Source: Bryobacterales bacterium (GTDB taxonomy: Bacteria > Cyanobacteriota > Vampirovibrionia > Obscuribacterales > Obscuribacteraceae). Taken from it: a stretch of 11,508 nucleotides of DNA. A model generated the notes under the pieces. That model was not told the DNA's origin. It saw only the letters and a list, made by a program, of their open reading frames with translations, and did not search any database. Location: the NCBI GenBank assembly GCA_903970295.1, contig CAJCHQ010000700.1, forward strand, positions 1-11,508. The letters run 5' to 3'. The translations under genes were made by a program, and so were the position numbers. This document shows positions 1 through 7,834 of this stretch, in pieces. Numbering within the stretch: position 1 is the stretch's first letter; every line of letters starts with the position of its first letter.

Positions 1-1483
1 CTCCTGCATCATCAATACCAGCACCGCCGGGAAACAGCCCACCAATAAGCAACCGCAAGCGTTCATCAGTCAACCAGCCACCATCCACATGCTGAGCTAA
101 AACACTGTAATGAGCTTCGCCGCGCTCAGTCAAGAAACGTAGCATGAAAGTCTTGCCTACCTCGGCGCCAAAAAGTCGACAGGTCTGAAACCAGCAGGAC
201 AGGGTCAACAAATTGAACGGCTTCTGCAATGCGCCCAGAAGCAGCGCGTTGCGCAAAATAGTAGTAACTAGACCCGTCAAGGCGAAAGCGATACCGACTG
301 CGTAAAGCACTTGAGTGATGACGAATGTTTCGCCGGTCCACCCCGGATCGAATTTGGAAGTTGCATGACACATGAGACCAGACAATAGAAAACCTGCAGC
401 GCAAAGCAAACGTGAATCCATTCGATAGAGAATCAGACCAGCTATTGGCGCGGCGATCAGTTCCACAATCGAGATCCAGCCGAGAACGGGCCCGGTTTGA
501 TCGGAACGATAGCCATGCAAAACTTGCAAAAATTGAGGCAAAAGCAATGTTGGAGCTAAAAGTAAGAAGCGAAAAAGTATCAAGACCACACCGAGCAGCA
601 GTAAATTTCTTGAGGCTAGAAAACTCAAATTGAGCATCGGATTCGGCTGCCGTAAGCGCCGAACGATGCCGACCGAAAGCAAAAGAAAACCCGTCAAAAG
701 AAACGCGTTGACCACGCCGGAGTTGAACCAATCCAGTCGTTCGGCCTGATCCAATCCACAATAGATCATCGTCAGGCTAAGACTGGCGTAAAGAAAACCG
801 GTGATATTAGTCGTTGGACTGCGCTCCGGCAATGGCTGCCTGGGAATTCCAAAATAAAGACATGTCATCAATATTGGTGTCGTCAGCAGTGCGTTCCAAA
901 AGATCCATTGCCACGACAGATTGTTTATGTACCACGCCTCAAGCGCGGTGGCGATGTGGGTTGATGCTAGAATATCCAAGCTATAAGCGGCAATGCCGAG
1001 ATGAACGTATTTAAGCGGCAAGTTTCTGGCAATGACCGTAAGGGTCAACGGATAATACGTACCGGCAGCAAGCCCTGCAATAAACTGCAGCACTGTCAGC
1101 GCCTCTATGCTGTGAGCGACGAAGGGAGACAAAAATTCGCAGACCATAAAGACAACGCTGGCCCAAAGTAGAATGCGGCGCGGTCCGAATAAGCCACCGA
1201 TGAACACGATCAGCGGCCCAATATACATATTAGCCGCGTTAAAAGAAGTAGAAACCCAGGTCATTGAATCTGAACTAGCCCCGATTGCACCTTGCAAATC
1301 GGCTGACCCAATCGATAAAAGACGCCCAGTGAAGACCGAAGTGAGGGCACCTAGCAAAACGCCGATAATGGCGAATACCGGATGAACGGTAATCTGACTG
1401 ATTGCACTCGGCGAAGCTATACCAACAGCCTGACCCGTCTGCGTATTATGGGCATTATGCGTGTTTGAAACCTCGGACGGCAT
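1..1483 (-). CDS. DHA2/EmrB-like MFS efflux transporter, 3' end beyond window
   Basis: Inner-membrane drug/proton antiporter of the major facilitator superfamily, by family expected to export a substrate through the adaptor and TolC channel encoded just upstream. The 494 visible codons stay open to the left edge, so the C-terminus is missing. Many hydrophobic helices are visible, starting near residue 33. A degenerate motif A-like loop (GGLFGPRR, about 96-103) and an EmrB-like SWQWIFWN stretch (190-197) are seen, followed by further helices near 228-242, 256-274, 291-317, 333-352 and 386-410. EmrB is about 510 residues, so little is lost. The ATG lies 6 bp after the adaptor stop, with a weak AGAAG upstream; translational coupling is likely. 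The soluble N-terminal 30 residues are polar. Many DHA2 motif positions are loose, so the assignment rests on topology plus operon context; the substrate is unknown. Confidence 0.85.
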   Translation of the reverse strand, partial: MPSEVSNTHNAHNTQTGQAVGIASPSAISQITVHPVFAIIGVLLGALTSVFTGRLLSIGSADLQGAIGASSDSMTWVSTSFNAANMYIGPLIVFIGGLFGPRRILLWASVVFMVCEFLSPFVAHSIEALTVLQFIAGLAAGTYYPLTLTVIARNLPLKYVHLGIAAYSLDILASTHIATALEAWYINNLSWQWIFWNALLTTPILMTCLYFGIPRQPLPERSPTTNITGFLYASLSLTMIYCGLDQAERLDWFNSGVVNAFLLTGFLLLSVGIVRRLRQPNPMLNLSFLASRNLLLLGVVLILFRFLLLAPTLLLPQFLQVLHGYRSDQTGPVLGWISIVELIAAPIAGLILYRMDSRLLCAAGFLLSGLMCHATSKFDPGWTGETFVITQVLYAVGIAFALTGLVTTILRNALLLGALQKPFNLLTLSCWFQTCRLFGAEVGKTFMLRFLTERGEAHYSVLAQHVDGGWLTDERLRLLIGGLFPGGAGIDDAG

Positions 1484-1489
1484 CTTCTA

Positions 1490-3346
1490 TTACCGCTTGT
1501 TGCCAGGTTCTATAGTTACCGTAAGAGACATGCCTGGTCGCAGGTTTGCCAACTTTTCTTTGTCCTCGTCAAAAACAATCTTCACCGGTATGCGCTGGGT
1601 GATCTTCGTGAAATTACCGCTGGCGTTTTCAGGCGGCAGCAATGAAAACTGCGCACCACTGGCCGGCGCTACACGCTCCACGTGACCGTTCAAATGCGTT
1701 CCCGGCAGCGCGTCAACACTGATTTTGGCTACGTCACCGGATTGCACTTTGGCTAATTGTGTTTCGCGATAATTAGCGATCACCCACGGCTTGTTTGAAA
1801 TCACAGTGATGACCTGGGTGCCGGCACCGACAAGTTGACCTGGTTTCACCTTCACCTCACCAACAATGCCGTCAGCAGGAGAGCGCACGATCGTGTAATC
1901 GAGGTCGACCTGAGCGGATACAAGTCCTGCTTTTTTTGAGGCGAGATCCGAAACCAACTGTTTCTCTTCACCATCAAGAAGTTCACGCGCCTTGATTTGA
2001 GCGGTTCGCTCCGCCATATGACTTTTCACAAGCAGAAGACTTTTCTGTCGATCGCCCTGAATCGTCAAAAGTTGCTGCTTAGCCTTAGCCAATTGAGCCT
2101 GGCGCTCGGCGAGTTCGGCACGTGCTCTCGCCTCTGATGCATGCGCAGCTTCAAGATTTGCTTTTGCCTTTTCGTTTTCATCAACGACCTGCTCAACTCT
2201 TTCATTTGTGGTGCTCTCGTTTGCCAGTAAAGCTTCCTGCCTAGTGCGCTCCAACGAACTTCGAGTCACCTCGGCGGCAGCCGCGCGAACGCTAGCTTGA
2301 CTACCAGTGATTGCCGCCCTGGCAGCCTCAATGCCAGCCTTGGCTTCATCAATCGATGCTTCAGCTGAGCCAACCGAATCCAGAGATTGCGCAGCAGTAG
2401 TTTGACTGTTCTCCCAAGCAGAAAGAGACTGGTCGATGCGCGCGTCCTGCTGTTCCTTGCGCTGTTTCATATCGGCAACTTTAATTTCCGCCTGTCGAAC
2501 AGCTTCACGTGCTTGATCGACACGCGCTTTATATTCGTCATTCTTTAGTTCGACCAGGACTTGACCGGCTTTGACGCTCTGAAAATCCTCAACCGAAGCG
2601 ATCCGCACTACGCCGCTTGATTTTGTACTGAGCGGTGCGACATCTGCCTTCACATAAGCATCGTCAGTTTTAATCGAAACCGTATTTTCAAATGTTGTGT
2701 ACGACGTCGAGATGAGAAAAAAGAGGAGACCCGCACCAGCTACTATCGCGACCGGAATCAGCCAATTAGTTGTTCGTGCCGGTGAAGGTGCCGTACCCGC
2801 AGTGGGAGGAGCAGCCGCCCCGGACACTGGCACGGGAGTTGGTGTTGGTGTTGGTGTTGGTGTTGGTGTTGGAACAGACAATTTGGATGCACTTGCCGGC
2901 GTCGACGCACCTGGCACTGATTGTGGTGGTAGTTGCGATAATGATGTTGGTGTCGATGTGAATGACGATATCGATGATCCACCACTCATTGCGGCAATCT
3001 TCGCCGCCGCTTCGTGCTCTATTGCTTCGAATGCCTGGCGTGTCGATCGCTCCGCTGCTTCCCGCGCCACTCTTTCGGCAGCAAGAGTTGACGCCGCATC
3101 ACGCGCAGCTTTGACAGCGATCTCACGCTCGGCGCGATCGGTTGCAGCTTGCACCGAGGCGTCATGGAGTGCTTGTTCTGCCACTTGTCGCGCGGAGCGT
3201 TCAGCTGCAGCCTGGGCATATGCAGTTCGCGTTGCAGTCTCGGCAGCTTCACGGGCAGCGCGCTCAGCTGCGGCAAGCGCATTAGCCTCATTTACAGCTC
3301 TTTCAAGAGACTGCCCCCTGGCTTTTTCTTCATCTGCCTCAGCCAT
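1490..3346 (-). CDS. EmrA/HlyD-family periplasmic adaptor with N-terminal repeat extension
   Basis: Membrane-fusion (adaptor) protein linking the MFS pump to the TolC-like channel. From the ATG it is 618 residues, far longer than EmrA (about 390). Order: an Ala/Glu/Arg-rich helical region with a 21-residue period (about 5-109); a Ser/Pro-rich linker ending in a PT repeat (about 159-171); one transmembrane helix (about 195-214); the first lipoyl half and conserved TDDAYV (about 226-270); a long coiled-coil hairpin (about 272-480); the second lipoyl half (RSPADGIVGEV, from about 488); and a beta-barrel with the EmrA-like LLPPENASGNFTKITQR signature (about 570-585). An in-frame TTG at 3352 would add two residues. 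The ATG at 3346 sits better behind the AAGGGGTGA Shine-Dalgarno that overlaps the preceding stop. The extension should be cytoplasmic, since it precedes the single anchor. Confidence 0.93.
   Translation of the reverse strand: MAEADEEKARGQSLERAVNEANALAAAERAAREAAETATRTAYAQAAAERSARQVAEQALHDASVQAATDRAEREIAVKAARDAASTLAAERVAREAAERSTRQAFEAIEHEAAAKIAAMSGGSSISSFTSTPTSLSQLPPQSVPGASTPASASKLSVPTPTPTPTPTPTPVPVSGAAAPPTAGTAPSPARTTNWLIPVAIVAGAGLLFFLISTSYTTFENTVSIKTDDAYVKADVAPLSTKSSGVVRIASVEDFQSVKAGQVLVELKNDEYKARVDQAREAVRQAEIKVADMKQRKEQQDARIDQSLSAWENSQTTAAQSLDSVGSAEASIDEAKAGIEAARAAITGSQASVRAAAAEVTRSSLERTRQEALLANESTTNERVEQVVDENEKAKANLEAAHASEARARAELAERQAQLAKAKQQLLTIQGDRQKSLLLVKSHMAERTAQIKARELLDGEEKQLVSDLASKKAGLVSAQVDLDYTIVRSPADGIVGEVKVKPGQLVGAGTQVITVISNKPWVIANYRETQLAKVQSGDVAKISVDALPGTHLNGHVERVAPASGAQFSLLPPENASGNFTKITQRIPVKIVFDEDKEKLANLRPGMSLTVTIEPGNKR
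2841..2870 (-). repeat. Hexanucleotide tandem repeat encoding Pro-Thr spacer
   Basis: Five perfect copies of ggtgtt on the plus strand (AACACC on the coding strand), with a degenerate copy, ggagtt, on the left at 2835-2840. In the adaptor gene it encodes a PTPTPT stretch just before the transmembrane helix. The unit is a multiple of three, so slippage would change spacer length without shifting frame. Confidence 0.9.
3020..3271 (-). repeat. Four 21-residue repeats in adaptor N-terminus (63-nt period)
   Basis: Translated on the minus strand, the segment splits into four consecutive 21-residue units with no gaps. Each opens like AAERxAREAAE: AAERAAREAAE, AAERSARQVAE, ATDRAEREIAV, AAERVAREAAE. 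The acid-Arg pair recurs exactly every 21 residues. A weaker fifth unit precedes them (about 3272-3334). Twenty-one residues are three heptads, so a continuous amphipathic helix or coiled coil is expected. The units are diverged at DNA level, so this is an old internal duplication rather than a fresh minisatellite. Confidence 0.85.
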
Positions 3347-3360
3347 TTCCAAATCACCCC

Positions 3361-4767
3361 TTACTGCTGCTCTAAACCAACGGCTCGATCAAACTCGGCC
3401 TTTGCGTCCCAAAATGCCAATAAAGCTTGATGATAGCTGTTATTAGCATCAGCAAGACTATTCTGTGATGCCAACACATCCACCAATTTCGCTTCGGTGA
3501 ATTTGTAGCGATTCATTGAAACGCGTAAACCTTCTCGAGAAGCGGCACGAGACAATTGAGTCGTGTCGACCAACTGTCTCGACTCAGTCACCTTGTTCAT
3601 CTGGGCGTGAAGATCGATTAGAACTTCCTCTCTCGCATTCTGAGCAGTAACAGCAGCAGCCTGTTCAGCCTTGGTTTTTCCTTTAGCCAGCATTGCTTTG
3701 CGTCCCCAGTCGAAGGCATTCCATGTGATGAAAATGCCTGGTGCCAAGATATTCTTCGGCACGATTGAGTTATTAAAACCTGGTGTAGTAATATAGACGA
3801 CACCCACACTGACATTGGGAATATATTCAGATAACAGAACTTTCTTTTCAGTGCGGATCAATCGTACTTTTGCATCAGCTTCACGCACCTCAGCGCGCGA
3901 TGACAGGGCCAGTCTCTCCGCCTGTTGCACGTCCATTTCAACTTGATCGGCGGGCATGATCAACTCGAGACTGACATTGGTTTTCAAATCCCGACCGAGC
4001 AGATGGTTGAATTTTTCACGGTCGATATTGCGTGTGTTGCGCGCCTTCGTTTCTTCGAATCGGGCCTTGGCCAGTCGCGCAGCAACTTCCATTTCCTCGT
4101 ACTTCAAAGAATTGCCACGATTTACCTGGTCGGCGACGAGCCTTTTCAACTCAGTCAAATATTGAATCGAGTCGGCAATATCGCCAAGCAAACTCTCATC
4201 CAGAGCCAATTTATAATAGGCTTCTTTAACATGCGCCGTCGTTTCATCTAATTTCAGCCGCAGGCGCTGCGAAGCGATTTCACGCGCCAGATTTACAGCT
4301 CTCGCCTCCAATCCGAATCGATATTGCTGCGTGACAGGGAACATCGCACTGGCAAAAAAGAATGCATTCGCTCTTGCCGGAATCAATTCCGAATTGATCG
4401 TATTGTCTGCAAGGTAACTAATCACTCGCACGTTGGGAAGTCTGGCGGCTTCTGAAGCTAGGTGATCCCACTTAAATCGAGACACCTGCAAATTAGCTTC
4501 GCGCACATCTCTATTGTGCACGACCGCCTCTTCCACTGCTCCATGCAGAGTCAGCGTGCCGGGCTGATTCTGCGCCGGAATATCGTTGTGCAGATATTTG
4601 TCATCGATTGTCAGGGGTGACAACAATGCAGCTGACGAAGGAGGGGCGGCGGCACTCTGGCTAGGAATTGCGGCACTTCGATCAGGCGCCGAGCTTTCGG
4701 CTAATGCGGGCAGGCTCGCCATCGTCATGCCAATCAATGCAAAAACTATGTTCCGCCCCCTGATCAC
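3361..4767 (-). CDS. TolC-family outer-membrane efflux protein
   Basis: Outer-membrane channel of the tripartite pump, 468 residues, a normal length for the family. The N-terminus is a clear Sec signal peptide: basic RGR, hydrophobic IVFALIGMTMASLP, then ALA before ESS (cleavage about 23/24). The mature protein shows the duplicated OEP pattern: an opening LTLHGAVEEAVVHNRDVREA (about residues 73-92), long helical segments with many Glu/Lys/Arg, and a second half with WNAFDWGRK (about 350) and a closing helix NRYKFTEAKLVDVLASQN. The GTG start is chosen because AGGAG lies 8 nt upstream and the signal peptide begins directly after it. It is the first gene of the operon; its TAA overlaps the Shine-Dalgarno of the adaptor gene. 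Confidence 0.93.
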   Translation of the reverse strand: MIRGRNIVFALIGMTMASLPALAESSAPDRSAAIPSQSAAAPPSSAALLSPLTIDDKYLHNDIPAQNQPGTLTLHGAVEEAVVHNRDVREANLQVSRFKWDHLASEAARLPNVRVISYLADNTINSELIPARANAFFFASAMFPVTQQYRFGLEARAVNLAREIASQRLRLKLDETTAHVKEAYYKLALDESLLGDIADSIQYLTELKRLVADQVNRGNSLKYEEMEVAARLAKARFEETKARNTRNIDREKFNHLLGRDLKTNVSLELIMPADQVEMDVQQAERLALSSRAEVREADAKVRLIRTEKKVLLSEYIPNVSVGVVYITTPGFNNSIVPKNILAPGIFITWNAFDWGRKAMLAKGKTKAEQAAAVTAQNAREEVLIDLHAQMNKVTESRQLVDTTQLSRAASREGLRVSMNRYKFTEAKLVDVLASQNSLADANNSYHQALLAFWDAKAEFDRAVGLEQQ

Positions 4768-4869
4768 CGCTCAGTCTCCTCGTTTTCAACCGCTACCGCT
4801 ATTTTTCATCTATGGTAAGCCCAAACACATCCGCCTGATTGCAATTCTAAGGTGTAACGCCAATTCCGC

Positions 4870-4916
4870 GAGCAACATTGCTGATTTCGGCGGTTAGCGC
4901 TTTATCAGTATTGCTC
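4870..4916. promoter_or_regulatory. Two-part inverted repeat upstream of efflux operon (possible operator)
   Basis: Outer arms GAGCAA (4870-4875) and TTGCTC (4911-4916) and inner arms CTGAT (4881-4885) and ATCAG (4904-4908) share nearly the same centre, with a small AGCGCT palindrome inside. It lies about 100 bp upstream of the TolC-like GTG. A minus-strand -10-like TAGAAT (plus positions 4844-4849) lies between, but no good -35 accompanies it. The site suits a dimeric repressor of an efflux operon; no regulator gene is in view, so this is inference. Confidence 0.35.
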
Positions 4917-5017
4917 AAGACCGCAACAGGCGAAGCGTTTGCGACCCCGGCTCAAGCACCTGACTTCCCCATGAAAATCTTCAAACGTCTTGCCTCAGAT
5001 TGGTTAAGTTGCACTGT

Positions 5018-5046
5018 TTGACAGGCATTCACAGAAGACCCAAATT
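5018..5046 (+). promoter_or_regulatory. Candidate sigma70-type promoter for the 5104 gene
   Basis: A perfect TTGACA (5018-5023) is followed, after 17 nt, by CAAATT (5041-5046), a poor -10 that matches 3 of 6 positions. The start of transcription would fall near 5053, giving a leader of about 50 nt before the ATG at 5104. The -35 is the only strong element, so confidence is low. The rest of 4768-5103 shows no supported gene. Confidence 0.3.
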
Positions 5047-5103
5047 CGCCCGAAACTCCCTCTAAATTTGTTGGCGCGGGGCTTAGTGTGGCCGGGATCA
5101 TTC

Positions 5104-5802
5104 ATGGATACGTCAAACAAGCAAGCAGACAATTTGGTGAGCCTTGTCGAAAACGGCTTGCGCCTGCACAATTTGACGCCGGCCATCGAAGAAATCAACC
5201 GTCTTCGTCAAAACGAGAACGACGCGAACTTCCAGTCCACACTCAGCGACGCCACATCGACATTGCACAAAGCCGGGCAGATTACCGGTCTTGCCATCGT
5301 CGGTAGCGACCGAGCCGCACTGCTTTTGACCAATGCGCAGAATCACTACTTCGATCTGGGCGAATCCGGCTCAATCAGTAGCCTGGGAGTGCAAGGTCAT
5401 GCCATTAACGGAGTCGATCTCGTGATTCCAAAATCAGTCACTTACGATCCATCAACGAACACCGGTTACTTCAACATACCTGTTGCTGCAAACCAAACTC
5501 AACTCGGGCTTGATACCACTCTTTCTCGCGTCGATAATACCGGAATGGCTGCCGAAACCCAAACCCAGGTCGGAAAATACAACCTAATGTACGAACATGA
5601 CTTGGGCGACAGAGGTCAAGACATGTGGGTTTCAAGTGGTGTCGGTAATGACGGCAACAATACTCTGGCAGTTACGGTGAGCAATCAGAGCAAGCCGGCC
5701 ATCGTCTACACGGCATCACTCGAAAAAGATGAGATGCAGACTTTATCGATAAATCTTGGACTCAATCGCTCGATCGAGATGACATTTCGCGCGAGGCTTT
5801 AA
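5104..5802 (+). CDS. Hypothetical protein, 232 residues, family not recognised
   Basis: I do not recognise this protein. It has no signal peptide or transmembrane segment. The first 65 or so residues look helical (ADNLVSLVENGLRLHN, then a charged NRLRQNENDAN). The remainder is rich in Gly, Asn, Thr and Ser with alternating hydrophobics, suggesting beta structure, for example ITGLAIVGSDRAALLLTN (about 67-84) and the final NLGLNRSIEMTFRARL. The ATG at 5104 has GGGA 6 nt upstream; in-frame TTG (5068) and GTG (5083) starts would add 12 or 7 residues without a better ribosome site. It stands alone on the plus strand, divergent from the efflux operon and convergent with the next SDR gene. A shared regulatory region with the pump is possible, but a functional link is not shown. 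Confidence 0.75.
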   Translation: MDTSNKQADNLVSLVENGLRLHNLTPAIEEINRLRQNENDANFQSTLSDATSTLHKAGQITGLAIVGSDRAALLLTNAQNHYFDLGESGSISSLGVQGHAINGVDLVIPKSVTYDPSTNTGYFNIPVAANQTQLGLDTTLSRVDNTGMAAETQTQVGKYNLMYEHDLGDRGQDMWVSSGVGNDGNNTLAVTVSNQSKPAIVYTASLEKDEMQTLSINLGLNRSIEMTFRARL

Positions 5803-5829
5803 CAATTTTCCCCTCTCAAATAGTATAGA

Positions 5830-5848
5830 TTAGCTGGCAGCAAGCTAA
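5830..5848. other. Small hairpin in convergent gap
   Basis: TTAGCT and AGCTAA form a perfect 6-bp inverted repeat around a 7-nt loop, between the convergent 5104 gene and the SDR gene ending at 5929. No T-run follows on either strand, so it is a weak terminator candidate at best. Nothing else is supported in 5803-5928. Confidence 0.25.
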
Positions 5849-5928
5849 AAGATTCGCCTGCGCTATCGTCGTTCAAGAATCTCCATTCCGATCACCAGGG
5901 GCTTCCACCCACTCGCCTAGCGGCCGAG

Positions 5929-6720
5929 CTACCATGTCGATCGGCGCTTGCCACCATCGACACAAATTGTAGAACCGGTGACATAGGCAGCCTGGGTTGA
6001 ACAGAGAAAACAGACGACAGCACCAAATTCTTCGGCTCGACCGACCCGACCGACCGGAATACTCTTGTGCAATTCAGCTTCGTATTGTTCACGAGTTTGT
6101 CCCGATTTGCTGATCCGTGCTTTCGTCAACTCTTCGCTTCTGTCGGTCTGTATTGATCCCGGTGCCACACAATTCACGGTCACACCGAATTTAGCCACTT
6201 CATCAGAAAGAGTCTTACTCATGGCTGTCGAAGCCGATCGCAGCGAGTTCGAAACTGCGAGCATCGGAATCGGCTCGACCACGCTCAACGAAGTAATCGT
6301 GACAATACGCCCCCAATTCTTTTCTTTCATGCCTGGCAAGAAGGCACCATTGAAGTCAATCACCGGCAAAAACAATCTTTCGAAACCTTGCTGCCAATCT
6401 TCCATACTTGTGCCCTCGACGAAACTCGCCTTCGGTCCGCCGACGTTATGAATCAAGATATCGAGCCCGCCCCATGCCGATTTCAATTCATCGATCACCT
6501 TTTGGCGCGATTCGTGAGACAAAAGGTCGCAAGCAATCGAACGAACGTCGGATTTACCGACCTTCTTAAATTCGTTCAGAGCAGCAGTCAGCGAAGTCTG
6601 ATCGCGACCAATCAAATAAACATCAGCCTGCTCACGAACTAATGCTTCAGCGGTCGCATATCCCAGACCTTTCGAGCTGCCACAAACAAGTGCTTTTTTG
6701 CCTTTCAATCCGAGATCCAT
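5929..6720 (-). CDS. SDR-family oxidoreductase lacking catalytic Tyr-Lys
   Basis: Short-chain dehydrogenase/reductase fold, 263 residues, similar to putative 3-oxoacyl-ACP reductase-like SDRs. Visible are the dinucleotide loop as CGSSKGLG (13-20), D65 in ACDLL, HNVGG (91-95) in place of NNAG, the catalytic Ser region TSLS (143-146), VNCVAPGSI (182-190) and the C-terminal VTGSTICVDGG (247-257). At the YxxxK site, 13 residues after S144, the sequence is S157-N-S-L-R161, so both Tyr and Lys are replaced. Families with this SNxxR pattern are known as atypical SDRs (CDD describes a BKR-like subgroup without a full tetrad), so this is probably a family trait rather than decay. The ATG at 6720 is preferred because GGAGA sits 5 nt upstream; the TTG at 6732 lies within that site. 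Substrate unknown. Confidence 0.9.
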   Translation of the reverse strand: MDLGLKGKKALVCGSSKGLGYATAEALVREQADVYLIGRDQTSLTAALNEFKKVGKSDVRSIACDLLSHESRQKVIDELKSAWGGLDILIHNVGGPKASFVEGTSMEDWQQGFERLFLPVIDFNGAFLPGMKEKNWGRIVTITSLSVVEPIPMLAVSNSLRSASTAMSKTLSDEVAKFGVTVNCVAPGSIQTDRSEELTKARISKSGQTREQYEAELHKSIPVGRVGRAEEFGAVVCFLCSTQAAYVTGSTICVDGGKRRSTW

Positions 6721-6876
6721 TTTAGTCTCCAATATTTCGATTGCGCCTTCTATTTTAGGACATTTGCGTCCTCCAGTAACGCGCGGATTGTTTCATTGTA
6801 TCAGCGTCTGTTTCAATAACGGCGCAGGCTTTCGAGATCTAGTGTATGCTCCTTTTGCTAAAATAGGACGCCAACG
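6721..6876. promoter_or_regulatory. Divergent promoter region between two SDR genes
   Basis: This 156-bp gap must hold the start signals of both SDR genes. It contains AGGAC-ATTTGC-GTCCT (6757-6772), a 5-bp inverted repeat about 37 bp upstream of the minus-strand ATG and a possible operator. A -10-like TACAAT is visible on the minus strand, and TAAAAT (6859-6864) on the plus strand, but neither has a convincing -35. A Shine-Dalgarno AGGA lies 8 nt before the ATG at 6877. Confidence 0.35.
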
Positions 6877-7833
6877 ATGAAAAATTGGACCACTGCAAGC
6901 ATCGAGTCGCAAAAAGGAAAATTGGTGATAATCACCGGTGCCACCGGTGGTCTTGGCTACGAATGCGCATTAGCTCTGGCTTTAGCTGGAGCGGACGTAA
7001 TTCTTGCCGGGCGCAATCCAGAAAAAGGAGCCAAAGCTCTGGCCGAATTGAAAGCGGCAGGAGTTGGATCTAACGCGAGATTCGAGCTGGTCGATCTAGT
7101 CAGTCTGGAATCGGTCAAACAATTCTCCGAGCGAATCGCAAGCGAAGGCAGGCCGCTCGATGTGTTGATCAATAACGCGGCAGTAATGTCCGTGCCAAAA
7201 AGACGCACCACTAAAGACGGCTTCGAACTTCAGTTTGGCACCAATCATCTCAGCCATTTCGCATTAACAGCCAGAGTGCTACCACTACTGATGCAAGCGA
7301 AGAAACCGGTGGTGACAACGGTGAGCAGCCTGGCGCATCGAAGGGGCAAAATCAGGTTTGACGATCTGCAGGGCGAAGGCAGTTATCATCCGTGGGCAGC
7401 TTATCAGCAATCTAAGTTAGCTAATTTGTTGTTTGCGTTCGAATTGCAAAGACGAAGCGACGATTACGGGTGGCACTTGCTCAGTAATGGTGCTCATCCC
7501 GGCTATTCACGCACAGATTTGATCGCAAACGGTCCTGGCAAAGACTCGATCCTCGCTAAAATGACCAGTTTATGGCAGCCAATTGTCAGTCATTCTGCAA
7601 CCGAAGGAGCGCTGCCGATTTTGTATGCCGCGGTAGCACCAGATGCTGAGCCATGTGGATATTACGGACCAGATGGCTTCTACGAATTAAGAGGCGCGGT
7701 GAGTAAAGCAGCGATTGCCGATCGAGCTAAAGATCTGCATGTTGCTAAACAACTTTGGGAAGTTTCGGAAAAATTAGTTGGCATAAGTTTTCCGACTAGA
7801 GTTGATGTTGCGAGTCCGGCACCGAAAACCTAA
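6877..7833 (+). CDS. SDR-family NAD(P)-dependent oxidoreductase, retinol-dehydrogenase-like
   Basis: Classical-type SDR, 318 residues, likely an NAD(P)(H)-dependent alcohol/carbonyl oxidoreductase in the cytoplasm. The full set of motifs is present: TGATGGLG (20-27), AGRN (44-47, Arg after the second strand as in NADP-preferring members), D73 in ELVDL, NNAA (99-102), N123 in GTNHLSH, catalytic Ser in TVSSLAH (148-154), Y176-Q-Q-S-K180, and HPGYSRTDL (207-215). The length and the GYYGPDGFYELRG ending (about 268) match the RDH/WW-oxidoreductase/protochlorophyllide-reductase-like group rather than 250-residue FabG types. The ATG is preceded by AGGA at 8 nt. It diverges from the atypical SDR and converges on the next gene with only one base between stop codons. 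The actual substrate cannot be read from sequence. Confidence 0.93.
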   Translation: MKNWTTASIESQKGKLVIITGATGGLGYECALALALAGADVILAGRNPEKGAKALAELKAAGVGSNARFELVDLVSLESVKQFSERIASEGRPLDVLINNAAVMSVPKRRTTKDGFELQFGTNHLSHFALTARVLPLLMQAKKPVVTTVSSLAHRRGKIRFDDLQGEGSYHPWAAYQQSKLANLLFAFELQRRSDDYGWHLLSNGAHPGYSRTDLIANGPGKDSILAKMTSLWQPIVSHSATEGALPILYAAVAPDAEPCGYYGPDGFYELRGAVSKAAIADRAKDLHVAKQLWEVSEKLVGISFPTRVDVASPAPKT

Positions 7834-7834
7834 T

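Noticed and set aside
126..761. 211-residue minus-strand open frame rich in Arg and Ser
   Set aside because: It lies in another frame of the MFS transporter gene, has low-complexity Arg/Ser composition, and the MFS frame encodes clear membrane helices.
2835..2870. Possible CRISPR or mobile-element repeat
   Set aside because: The units are 6 bp with no spacers and sit in-frame within a coding region.
2697..3446. 249-residue plus-strand open frame with a GVGVGV run
   Set aside because: It is the antisense of the adaptor gene; the GV run is only the complement of the Pro-Thr hexanucleotide repeat and the Ala-rich part mirrors the repeat region.
6859..6864. TAAAAT as -10 for the plus-strand SDR
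   Set aside because: No -35 at proper spacing, and transcription would start on or just past the ribosome binding site.
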